Origin: Candidatus Coatesiibacteriota bacterium
Lineage (GTDB): Bacteria > RBG-13-66-14 > B26-G2
Reading direction: 5' to 3'
DNA: 5,773 nt
NCBI GenBank assembly: GCA_003647715.1
Contig: QMNJ01000098.1
Span: 1-5,773, forward strand
A program made the position numbers and the translations under genes. The notes below the pieces were generated by a model. The model saw only the letters and a list, made by a program, of their open reading frames with translations. It had not been told where the DNA came from and did no database searches. Positions within the stretch are counted from its first letter, which is position 1; each line of letters begins with the position of its first letter. Positions 1-5,613 of this stretch are shown in pieces.

Positions 1-51
1 ACTTATTCACATATTGAGTATTACCAACATTATTTAATCAAAAATCCTCCT

Positions 52-80
52 TTGCCCAAATGGTGAGATTATTGTATAAT
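52..80 (+). promoter_or_regulatory. sigma70-type promoter of tRNA-Leu
   Basis: TTGCCC at 52-57 (4 of 6 matches to TTGACA) and a perfect TATAAT at 75-80 are separated by exactly 17 bp. This predicts a transcription start near 87, about 28 nt before the mature tRNA, so a short 5' leader would be removed by RNase P. The match is good and sits where a promoter is needed. It is also the best evidence in the window that the host is a bacterium. Confidence 0.75.
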
Positions 81-114
81 TCTACCTAACGGGTTTGCTT
101 ATCTAATAGCAGTT

Positions 115-200
115 GCCGGAGTGGTGAAACTGGTAGACGCAGGGGACTCAAAATCCCCCGGGAGTTTACTCCCGTGTCGGTTCAAATCCGACCTCCGGCA
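115..200 (+). tRNA. tRNA-Leu, anticodon CAA
   Basis: This is a complete class II tRNA. The acceptor stem pairs GCCGGAG (115-121) with CTCCGGC (193-199), and the discriminator base is A at 200. The anticodon stem pairs GGGGA (142-146) with TCCCC (154-158). It encloses the loop CTCAAAA, which puts anticodon CAA at 149-151, reading UUG leucine codons. A long variable arm forms from CGGGAG and CTCCCG around 159-174, as expected for tRNA-Leu. The T arm is GTCGG, TTCAAAT, CCGAC. The 3' CCA is not encoded, so a CCA-adding enzyme is required. No U-tract terminator hairpin follows. Confidence 0.97.
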
Positions 201-223
201 TTCTTTATAAGAGGCAGTTCACA

Positions 224-280
224 ATGGAGATGATGGACCCATTAGAGGAAATCACATCAAAGGAGGGCTTGTGTCAATAA
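224..280 (+). other. tiny ORF (18 codons) after tRNA-Leu, uncertain
   Basis: ATG at 224 follows GAGG (211-214) by 9 nt and opens 18 codons, MEMMDPLEEITSKEGLCQ, to a TAA at 278-280. Its 3' end carries a strong Shine-Dalgarno sequence (AAGGAGG at 260-266) and overlaps the next mini-ORF by 10 nt. That is how adjacent bacterial genes are often packed. It could be a leader peptide or the decayed end of a former gene, or it could be chance. I recognise no family. Confidence 0.2.
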
Positions 281-309
281 CTGAAATAAGAGAACAAAGG
301 ACTTTTTGA
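271..309 (+). other. tiny ORF (12 codons) behind a near-perfect Shine-Dalgarno, uncertain
   Basis: GTG at 271 is 4 nt downstream of AAGGAGG (260-266), the strongest Shine-Dalgarno sequence in the window. The frame is only 12 codons long (reading MSITEIREQRTF) before TGA at 307-309. A near-perfect ribosome binding site before such a short frame suggests either a leader peptide ahead of the phosphate acyltransferase gene or the surviving start of a lost gene. The spacing is shorter than usual, so translation is not assured. Confidence 0.25.
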
Positions 310-331
310 TGAAGATATGATTTACTATAAT
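304..331 (+). promoter_or_regulatory. probable promoter of the phosphate acyltransferase gene
   Basis: A perfect TATAAT lies at 326-331, predicting a start near 338 and a leader of about 40 nt before the ATG at 378. The -35 element is poor: the best candidate, TTTTGA at 304-309, has a 16 bp spacer and only 3 of 6 matches. The -10 is convincing by position. The -35 is not, so the promoter may be weak or activator-dependent. Confidence 0.4.
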
Positions 332-377
332 CAATACAATAAACCATGACAAATAATAATTATGGAGGTCTCCATTT

Positions 378-1274
378 ATGCTAAAGGACTTTTCTGAACT
401 GGTGAAGAGGGCGGAGGGTGGTGAGAAGACCCGCCTTGCCCTGGTGGGTGCACAGGACGGTGAAGCGCTCGGTGCAGTGGTCAACGCCGCCAGAAAGGGC
501 ACAGTAGAACCAATACTGGTGGGCTCGTCAGATGCAGTCAAGAAGACCGCAGAGGTAGAGGGCATAGACATAGATGGTTACGAGATTGTTGAACCCGGCG
601 ACGATGGTGATGCGCACACCGCCTGTCAGCTTGTAGTTGATGGCAGAGCACAGGCACTGATGAAGGGCAGGGTTTCAACAGGTGATATTCTGAGGGCAGT
701 CCTTGATAAGCGTTATAACCTCAGGGGCAAGGGGCTCATATCCCATGTAATACTCCTTGAAAACCCGAGGTATCACAAGCTATTCATAATGACCGATGTG
801 GCGATGGTGGTGAAACCCGACCTTAAACAGAAGATTGAGATAACCAAAAATGCTGTAGAGGTAATGCATAAGTTAGGAGTTGAGAAGCCCAAGGTGGGTA
901 TGATATGCGCTGTGGAGAAGGTCAACTATGAACATATGCCCGACACCGTGGATGCTGCTATAATCTCGCAGATGTCTGTAAGGGGGCAGATGGGAAATTG
1001 CATAATTGATGGACCACTCGCATTTGATAACGCTATCTCAAAGACCGCAGCAGAGATAAAGGGCATAGACAGTCCGGTAGCAGGAGACATTGACATAGCG
1101 GTCCTCCCCGACATAGAAGCCGCAAACGCACTATATAAGGGCTTGATGTTCCTATCGGACTCAAAGTCGGCGGGTATAATTGTGGGAAGCAAGGTTCCAA
1201 TAATACTACTCTCAAGGGCAGACACAGAAGAATGCAAATACTATAGTATATTGCTTAGTGGGCTGGTATCGTAG
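378..1274 (+). CDS. ptb: phosphate butyryltransferase / phosphate acetyltransferase family enzyme
   Basis: This 298-residue cytoplasmic enzyme of the PTA/PTB family should move an acyl group (butyryl, other short-chain, or acetyl) between coenzyme A and phosphate. The length is typical of phosphate butyryltransferase, without the extra N-terminal domains of long Pta proteins or the MaoC domain of bifunctional forms. Family-type motifs are LMKGRVST (94-101), DGPLAFDNA (211-219), PDIEAAN (244-250) and LSRAD (278-282) near the C-terminus. The ATG start is secure: GGAGGT at 364-369 lies 8 nt upstream. No butyrate or acetate kinase gene is adjacent. The next gene is convergent, so an acyl-phosphate kinase, if present, is elsewhere. 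Substrate choice between butyryl- and acetyl-CoA cannot be read from the sequence. The symbol reflects best family resemblance only. Confidence 0.9.
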   Translation: MLKDFSELVKRAEGGEKTRLALVGAQDGEALGAVVNAARKGTVEPILVGSSDAVKKTAEVEGIDIDGYEIVEPGDDGDAHTACQLVVDGRAQALMKGRVSTGDILRAVLDKRYNLRGKGLISHVILLENPRYHKLFIMTDVAMVVKPDLKQKIEITKNAVEVMHKLGVEKPKVGMICAVEKVNYEHMPDTVDAAIISQMSVRGQMGNCIIDGPLAFDNAISKTAAEIKGIDSPVAGDIDIAVLPDIEAANALYKGLMFLSDSKSAGIIVGSKVPIILLSRADTEECKYYSILLSGLVS

Positions 1275-1319
1275 TTATATAAACAGCACTAAACAGGCGA
1301 TATCCCTGGCGAAATAGTC

Positions 1320-2057
1320 CTATTTGCTTGAGTCAAGCATCAGCTTATCCCCGACCCTGTGAACAAAGAATGCACGTTTGGCTAATCTGGCAAGCTCTTC
1401 TGCTCTCTCAAGTGATAGATGAACCTTCTCTTCTATCTCACCACCCGCCTCTTCCAATGTTGCCTCAATTATAACCAGATCTGCACCATCAATGTGCTCC
1501 TCAAGGTTTGATTCAAGACCGCAGTCACCCGTATAAACCACTCTGCTATTATGGTAGTGGAGCGTATAGCCAACCGACGGTAGAGGTTCTCCTATGCCAT
1601 AGTGCTCGGTGCTACTATGATGCACCACCTTAAAGGGCGATACCTTAATCCCTGCAACATTTATCTCCTCACCCCCAAGGACTTGATGTGATATTATTGC
1701 AAAAGGAAGAGAGCCAGAGTAGGTGTTTATGAAGGCGTCAACTACAAGTTCTATTCTGCGCGACCCCTCGGGTCTCATTAGAAGCAGTTGGTCGGTGCGA
1801 CCCATCATCAACATATATCCTAAAAGGGTGTAAAGCCCACCGATATGGTCAAAGTGCCCGTGAGAGAATAGCACCGCTTCTACCTTCATTATATCCACGC
1901 CCTTATTCAGAAGGTCACGCAATGTGCCGTCACCACAATCAAGCAATATAACTGTTCCTGAATCAAGTGATACAAGTATGGAGGTGGAGACCCCTGCACG
2001 AGAGTAAATAACCTCCACGCTCCATCCGTCGCCTTTCCATATCAAGCCATCACTCAA
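1320..2057 (-). CDS. RNase Z-like metallo-beta-lactamase-fold hydrolase
   Basis: Cytoplasmic MBL-fold metallohydrolase of about 245 residues. Numbering from an upstream GTG at 2069: the signature SHGHFDH is at 69-75, further likely metal ligands are H150/H151 and D182 (in YTGDCG), and later histidines are H217 (VHLS) and H237 (FFVH). The HxHxDH, later His, GD and final His order is that of the RNase Z/ElaC-type branch, which binds two metal ions and usually cleaves phosphodiester bonds. The protein is shorter than typical tRNase Z (about 310 residues) and I see no tRNA-binding exosite arm, so tRNA 3' processing should not be assumed. Start choice: the GTG at 2067-2069 lies inside the Shine-Dalgarno GAGGTG (2067-2072), whereas the in-frame TTG at 2055-2057 sits 9 nt after it, so I prefer TTG. 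It converges on the phosphate acyltransferase gene with a 45 bp gap. Confidence 0.85.
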   Translation of the reverse strand: MSDGLIWKGDGWSVEVIYSRAGVSTSILVSLDSGTVILLDCGDGTLRDLLNKGVDIMKVEAVLFSHGHFDHIGGLYTLLGYMLMMGRTDQLLLMRPEGSRRIELVVDAFINTYSGSLPFAIISHQVLGGEEINVAGIKVSPFKVVHHSSTEHYGIGEPLPSVGYTLHYHNSRVVYTGDCGLESNLEEHIDGADLVIIEATLEEAGGEIEEKVHLSLERAEELARLAKRAFFVHRVGDKLMLDSSK

Positions 2058-2155
2058 GTTACATAACACCTCACATTAAAATCTGATGATATAGAGAGAA
2101 TTAATAGATAATAGAACATCTGTAATCTAACAAATAAAGATATGGAAATCAGGTC

Positions 2156-2428
2156 TCAATCACCTAATTTCTTCCCGTAGAAGTCCGAGATATCAAAGAA
2201 GATTGACTTCTTGCTACCATCAGTGAGGACGATGTCCATTCGGTCATAGAACCTATCTTCTTCTATTATGAGCGACTGCTTCTCCAGGTGCCAGTCCTTA
2301 TCGCATTCCCCGAACTTCTTGCTTAGATAATCATACTCTGCTGATACACCCTCAAGAGAGCCCGATGCGCCCTTAATGACTATTGCGTTCTCTATTGAAT
2401 CACCTGTATTATCCTCATAGGTTACCAT
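2156..2428 (-). CDS. small conserved-looking protein of unknown function (90 aa)
   Basis: Acidic soluble protein with no signal peptide, transmembrane segment or cysteine-pair motif. Its pattern is an N-terminal NAIVIKGASGS stretch, then AEYDYLSKKFG, a DW motif, and a C-terminal half DGSKKSIFFDISDFYGKK. This resembles a family of roughly 90-residue hypothetical proteins that I half-remember from diverse bacteria, but I can assign no name or function. Start: the first in-frame ATG (2438-2440) is followed at once by GGAGGAGG (2431-2438), which is an ideal ribosome binding site for the second in-frame ATG at 2426-2428. The residues MEEE are therefore probably not translated. It lies between the radical SAM and MBL genes on the same strand with gaps of about 130 and 100 bp, so co-transcription is possible but not shown. 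Confidence 0.75.
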   Translation of the reverse strand: MVTYEDNTGDSIENAIVIKGASGSLEGVSAEYDYLSKKFGECDKDWHLEKQSLIIEEDRFYDRMDIVLTDGSKKSIFFDISDFYGKKLGD

Positions 2429-2491
2429 TTCCTCCTCCATTATTCTTAATGATGACCTTAAACCAATCTGATTCTTAACAATTTAGTATGC

Positions 2492-2510
2492 ACATAACAT
2501 TCATAACATA
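2492..2510. repeat. short direct repeat upstream of the 90-aa gene
   Basis: CATAACATT (2493-2501) is followed directly by CATAACATA (2502-2510), two 9-nt units differing at one base. They lie about 70 nt upstream of the minus-strand small protein gene. An 11-nt copy of TTCATAACATA (2500-2510) recurs at 3945-3955, just before the radical SAM start. This AT-rich sequence could arise by chance. Confidence 0.3.
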
Positions 2511-2556
2511 TTTTCCATTAAATATCATTATTTAACTTTAATCGTGCAAGTTGGAA

Positions 2557-3930
2557 CTATGCCCTCAACCTCACCGTTTTATCTACCATCTTCCACGCCT
2601 TTTTAACAACATTCACAAGAGGTGGAACATCCGAGAGGTTTATCTGTGAGAATATATAGTTTACAAGCCAGTATATCGGTGTATATTTTCCATACCTTAT
2701 GATGCGCTTCAGAGTATTTGATGTCGTATAGAACTTGCGCCATGCATATCTTTGCCCTCTCTGCAATTCTTGAGGGCTCATACGCATAGGGTAGAAACAC
2801 ACCTCCCCCTGATAGAAGTGCTCCCAACCAATATCCATCAACCTGCCCTCTTCCTTGAATCTGTCGTAGATAGAAGTGCCCGGAAACGGTGTAAGGACTG
2901 AGAACTGTGCAAGGTCCAACTTTGAGTTCACAGCAAATCTCACTGTCTTATAAAATACATCCCTCTCTTCTGTATCAAATCCGAAAACAAATGAACCAAG
3001 CAACCTTACGCCATACCTTCTGAAATTCTCAATGAGTTTACCATAATCCTTAGGTCTGTTTACACCACTCTTGTTTGCCTCCTTCAGTGTCTCCTCACTT
3101 ATTGACTCTATACCAATAAACAATGCCCTGCAACCGCTCTCCTGAGCAAGCCGGAGCAGTTCTGTATCCCTCGCTGAATTAATTGATGCCTGACTTGCCC
3201 ATATTATTTTCAGCTCCTTTAGGGCTTTGAATAACTCCTTCGCTCTTCTTCTATCAGCCATAATATTATCATCTGTAAAAGCAACAAGATTGGGTCCTGG
3301 CGTCTCCTTTATCTCACGAATTACATCCTCTATGGGTCTATGACGATACCTTCTGCCAAATGTTGATGTTACACTGCAGAAAGAGCAATTATAGGGACAC
3401 CCCCTTGATGTCTGGAATGTGCGCGGCATATAATAACTACCCTCTTGAAACAGGTCATATCGCAAAATAGGTAAGCCCTTAAGAGATGAATAATTCTTCT
3501 GCTTATATATTCTCTTATAAGTCCCCTTCTCAAAATCATTCAGAATATCTGCCCATATCTCATCCGCCTCACCTATTACTACCGCATCCGCATGCTTCAG
3601 TGCCTCTCCTGGCATAGCAGTAGCATGGCTTCCACCAAGTATTACCTTAACCCCCAGCATGCGATACTCATCCGCTAACTCATACATCCTCGGTGCTGTG
3701 CCCGTCATAGCGCTTATACCTACAACATCGGGTAGGTCTTCAGTGTTAATACTATCTACCTCTACATTCTCATCTACCACCTCTAATCTATACTTCAATG
3801 GTGTAAGCGCTGCCAGAAGTGCAATATTCACAGGAGGAAACAGTGTTCTCCTTCTTCTCCCCCCGTTCTCACTGATAACTCTCTTGTTGTAGAAATCATG
3901 TGAAGGGTATATCAACTTTACATACATCAC
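2557..3930 (-). CDS. B12-binding-domain radical SAM protein
   Basis: Radical SAM enzyme of 457 residues. The N-terminal part (about 1-140) has the layout of a cobalamin-binding domain: an LFPPVNIALLAA segment, then VVGISAMT (69-76) and the loop VILGGSHATAMPGEAL (96-111) ending in IGEADE. The base-off DxHxxG histidine motif is absent, as in many members of this class. The radical SAM core starts at RGCPYNCSFC with Cys178, Cys182 and Cys185 (CxxxCxxC) for the 4Fe-4S cluster. It continues with FTDDN (218-222), FIGIES (271-276) and GSFVFGFDTE (312-321), and a C-terminal region follows from about 380. Relatives carry out B12-dependent methylations or rearrangements in lipid, pigment or natural-product pathways, but the substrate here is unknown. 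Start: GGAG (3939-3942) lies 8 nt before GTG (3928-3930) and 11 nt before the next codon, ATG (3925-3927). GTG is slightly favoured. Confidence 0.92.
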   Translation of the reverse strand: MMYVKLIYPSHDFYNKRVISENGGRRRRTLFPPVNIALLAALTPLKYRLEVVDENVEVDSINTEDLPDVVGISAMTGTAPRMYELADEYRMLGVKVILGGSHATAMPGEALKHADAVVIGEADEIWADILNDFEKGTYKRIYKQKNYSSLKGLPILRYDLFQEGSYYMPRTFQTSRGCPYNCSFCSVTSTFGRRYRHRPIEDVIREIKETPGPNLVAFTDDNIMADRRRAKELFKALKELKIIWASQASINSARDTELLRLAQESGCRALFIGIESISEETLKEANKSGVNRPKDYGKLIENFRRYGVRLLGSFVFGFDTEERDVFYKTVRFAVNSKLDLAQFSVLTPFPGTSIYDRFKEEGRLMDIGWEHFYQGEVCFYPMRMSPQELQRGQRYAWRKFYTTSNTLKRIIRYGKYTPIYWLVNYIFSQINLSDVPPLVNVVKKAWKMVDKTVRLRA

Positions 3931-3983
3931 TATATATACTCCAATTCATAACATAAATATAACTTTATATTTATACTAAATTT

Positions 3984-3989
3984 ATTATA
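3984..3989 (-). promoter_or_regulatory. candidate -10 element for the radical SAM gene
   Basis: Read on the minus strand, 3989 to 3984 is a perfect TATAAT, placing a start near 3977 and a leader of about 47 nt before the gene. No acceptable -35 is found at 16-18 bp. The region is very AT-rich, so chance matches are likely. It is included because it is the only perfect hexamer in this divergent gap on that strand. Confidence 0.3.
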
Positions 3990-4033
3990 ACACAGTTTTG
4001 GATATTTACAGATACTTATTACTCCAATTATCA

Positions 4034-4039
4034 TATAAT
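4034..4039 (+). promoter_or_regulatory. candidate -10 element immediately before the DnaD-like gene
   Basis: A perfect TATAAT is followed after 6 nt by the ATG at 4046, so transcription would begin at or next to the A of the start codon. This geometry is that of leaderless bacterial mRNAs, and it fits the absence of any Shine-Dalgarno sequence here. No recognisable -35 element lies at the right distance, which lowers confidence. Confidence 0.4.
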
Positions 4040-4045
4040 CTATAT

Positions 4046-4732
4046 ATGTTAGTTACTGAATGCACCACAGGTGAAGAAGAATTCATACAAAGGATAGTAA
4101 CAAGGTATCTATATCTAAAGCAGAGAGGGCTCGTTATATCACCCCGTGATTGGCAGTATATCTGCAGGTGGCTTGCCCAGAATATACCACTCATAACAGT
4201 GTTGAAGGCGCTTGAAATCGGCTTTGCGGAGATGACCGAACACACAGCACGGGTTAGGTCGCTCGCATACATTGACCGCATAGTCACACGCCTGGAAAGA
4301 GAACGCCGTTTGATGCAGATTGGGAGACCGAAAGAGAACGAGACCAAATCCACCTCGGAGGTCATGCGAGATGGTCTTACCCGCATTATCGCAGAACTTG
4401 AAGAGATAGCAAAAAAAGAAGGCGACCTTGCCCACCCTATCTCAAATACTATATTAAATATCAGGCGCCTTATTGATGAAATTGATACACGCTCACTTGA
4501 TTTTGACCATATCTTGAAGAGGGTCACACAGATTGAGGACGGGCTTTTCAGAAGTGTCTTCAACCGCCTTGAAGAGGAGAAGAAGAGATATTATGAGAAG
4601 AAGGCGGATAAGACGCTTACCCGATTCAAGGCGAATATGCCCGAGAAAGCCATTCAATCAACCAAAAGAAAACTGATTAAATCCATAGTCCTAAGAGATT
4701 TTGATTTACCACCATTCAACCCTTTAATATAA
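4046..4732 (+). CDS. DnaD-like (primosomal replication-initiation type) protein
   Basis: This cytoplasmic protein is about 228 residues long from the ATG at 4046. The same frame extends to a TTG at 3998, which would give 244 residues, but neither start has a Shine-Dalgarno sequence. Residues about 11-85 resemble the helical DnaD/DnaB-II domain. The order is a helix with EFIQRIVTRY, then LVISPRDWQYICRWLAQNIP (about 29-48), a helix VLKALEIGFAEM, and a closing RVRSLAYIDRIVTRL segment resembling the YxxxI motif of that family. The rest is charged and helical, probably partly coiled coil (about 105-130 and 170-190), ending in a hydrophobic tail, LPPFNPLI. Known relatives remodel DNA and help load the replicative helicase. 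A DnaC/DnaI-like ATPase gene starts 16 bp downstream, which supports a shared role in helicase loading. The assignment rests on pattern resemblance, not a strong motif. Confidence 0.65.
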   Translation: MLVTECTTGEEEFIQRIVTRYLYLKQRGLVISPRDWQYICRWLAQNIPLITVLKALEIGFAEMTEHTARVRSLAYIDRIVTRLERERRLMQIGRPKENETKSTSEVMRDGLTRIIAELEEIAKKEGDLAHPISNTILNIRRLIDEIDTRSLDFDHILKRVTQIEDGLFRSVFNRLEEEKKRYYEKKADKTLTRFKANMPEKAIQSTKRKLIKSIVLRDFDLPPFNPLI

Positions 4733-4733
4733 T
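4705..4733 (+). promoter_or_regulatory. candidate internal promoter for the DnaC-like gene
   Basis: TTTACC at 4705-4710 and a perfect TATAAT at 4728-4733 are spaced by exactly 17 bp, inside the last codons and stop of the DnaD-like gene. A start near 4740 would leave a leader of about 9 nt before ATG 4749. This could allow separate expression of the ATPase without a Shine-Dalgarno sequence. The codons for the DnaD-like C-terminus constrain the same bases, so coincidence is possible. Confidence 0.35.
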
Positions 4734-4748
4734 GTATATGTATATTGT

Positions 4749-5555
4749 ATGGGAAACGACTTCTCCAATTTAAGCGATTCAGTTGATGAGATAAAAGACA
4801 GATTGAAAATCTCAGAAGACATTGTGGACGATACCTGCCCTATGTGCGGAGGGACTGGCTGGGTCTTTGACCTCACTGACGGCAGGCGGGTAGCCAGAAG
4901 GTGTGAGTGTTATACTGACCGAAGACGCACCATCCTGCACAGATACGCTCGTATACCCGAGAAATACAGCCACTGCACATTAGCAAGCTTCAATGTGGAG
5001 GATGAGAGTGGTTTCATCGCCCCATCCCTCGCCAGAGCAAGTCAGATATCAAGGGAGTTCGTGGACCTCTATCCAGCAGTTGACCGGGGTTTGCTGTTCA
5101 TCGGTCCCTGCGGGGTGGGCAAGACCCACCTTGCTGTTGGAATATTGAAAACACTGATTGAGGAGAAGGGGGCGGTGGGACTGTTCTATGACTTCAGAGA
5201 CCTCCTGAGAATGATAAGGCGAACATACTCACCCGACAGTGAAATAAGCGAGTTTGACATAACCGACACAATTCTATCTGCGGATATACTGCTCTTGGAC
5301 GAATTAGGGAGCATCAAGGTTACCGATTGGGCACTGGACATGCTTACACACATCATCATCAGGCGCTATAATGATAACAAGACGCTTATCGTAACCTCCA
5401 ACTTCCTTGACGAACCGAAGAGGGAGGGCGAGGAGCGGCTGGAGGACAGGATATCGTATCGCCTGAGGTCTCGCCTCTATGAGATGTGTGCCACGGTGGA
5501 AATGAGTGGGAGCGACTACAGAAAGAACCATAATAAGAAGAACACCTTCACTTAA
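4749..5555 (+). CDS. DnaC/DnaI-like AAA+ ATPase (putative helicase loader) with N-terminal zinc motif
   Basis: Cytoplasmic ATPase of 268 residues in the DnaC/DnaI/IstB branch of AAA+ proteins. The N-terminal part has a four-cysteine zinc-binding pattern, C30 and C33 (CPMC) and C52 and C54 (CEC). The AAA+ domain then shows Walker A GPCGVGKTH (119-127), Walker B LLLDELG (181-187, with D184 and E185), a sensor-1 type TSN (216-218) and an arginine-rich LEDRISYRLRSRL segment (231-243) that could supply the arginine finger. Loaders of this type place the replicative helicase on DNA. IstB transposition helpers share the fold, but no IstA or inverted repeats are present, and the adjacent DnaD-like gene favours replication. 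The ATG is 16 bp after the upstream stop and has no Shine-Dalgarno. The next methionine (M32) lies inside the zinc motif, so the ATG at 4749 is the sensible start. Confidence 0.88.
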   Translation: MGNDFSNLSDSVDEIKDRLKISEDIVDDTCPMCGGTGWVFDLTDGRRVARRCECYTDRRRTILHRYARIPEKYSHCTLASFNVEDESGFIAPSLARASQISREFVDLYPAVDRGLLFIGPCGVGKTHLAVGILKTLIEEKGAVGLFYDFRDLLRMIRRTYSPDSEISEFDITDTILSADILLLDELGSIKVTDWALDMLTHIIIRRYNDNKTLIVTSNFLDEPKREGEERLEDRISYRLRSRLYEMCATVEMSGSDYRKNHNKKNTFT

Positions 5556-5613
5556 TATGTGTAGAAGAGGAATGCTGTAGATTTAACTAACTGATAATAA
5601 GGAGGTCTTTACA

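Noticed and set aside
47..54. Strong Shine-Dalgarno-like AAAGGAGG on the minus strand, suggesting a gene leaving the left edge
   Set aside because: The TTG start that follows reaches a stop within a few codons, as does the nearby ATG. No open frame with a plausible start reaches the window edge.
257..571. Minus-strand frame of 104 codons overlapping the acyltransferase start
   Set aside because: It runs antisense to the clearly coding ptb-like gene, has low-complexity Ser/Ala/Pro composition and matches no family.
1275..1319. Possible bidirectional terminator between the convergent genes
   Set aside because: The best pairing is CAGG (1294-1297) with CCTG (1305-1308) inside ACTA/TAGT flanks, which is only 4 bp with a 7-nt loop and no T-tract on either strand.
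2070..2155. Promoter for the MBL-fold gene in the gap upstream of it
   Set aside because: Only weak AT-rich hexamers (such as TATATC or TATTAA) with poor -35 partners were found, so none is better than background.
4006..4563. Minus-strand frame of 185 codons overlapping the DnaD-like gene
   Set aside because: Ser/Arg-rich shadow of the plus-strand gene with no recognisable domain. The plus-strand frame has a coherent DnaD-like helical pattern and a partner gene.
4732..4773. 13-codon ORF starting at the ATG that overlaps the DnaD-like stop (TAATG)
   Set aside because: It is very short, out of frame with the ATPase gene and has no ribosome binding site; chance is the simplest explanation.
4749..5555. 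IstB transposition helper of an IS21-type element
   Set aside because: No IstA transposase, terminal inverted repeats or target duplications are visible, and the N-terminal zinc motif plus DnaD-like neighbour fit a helicase loader better.
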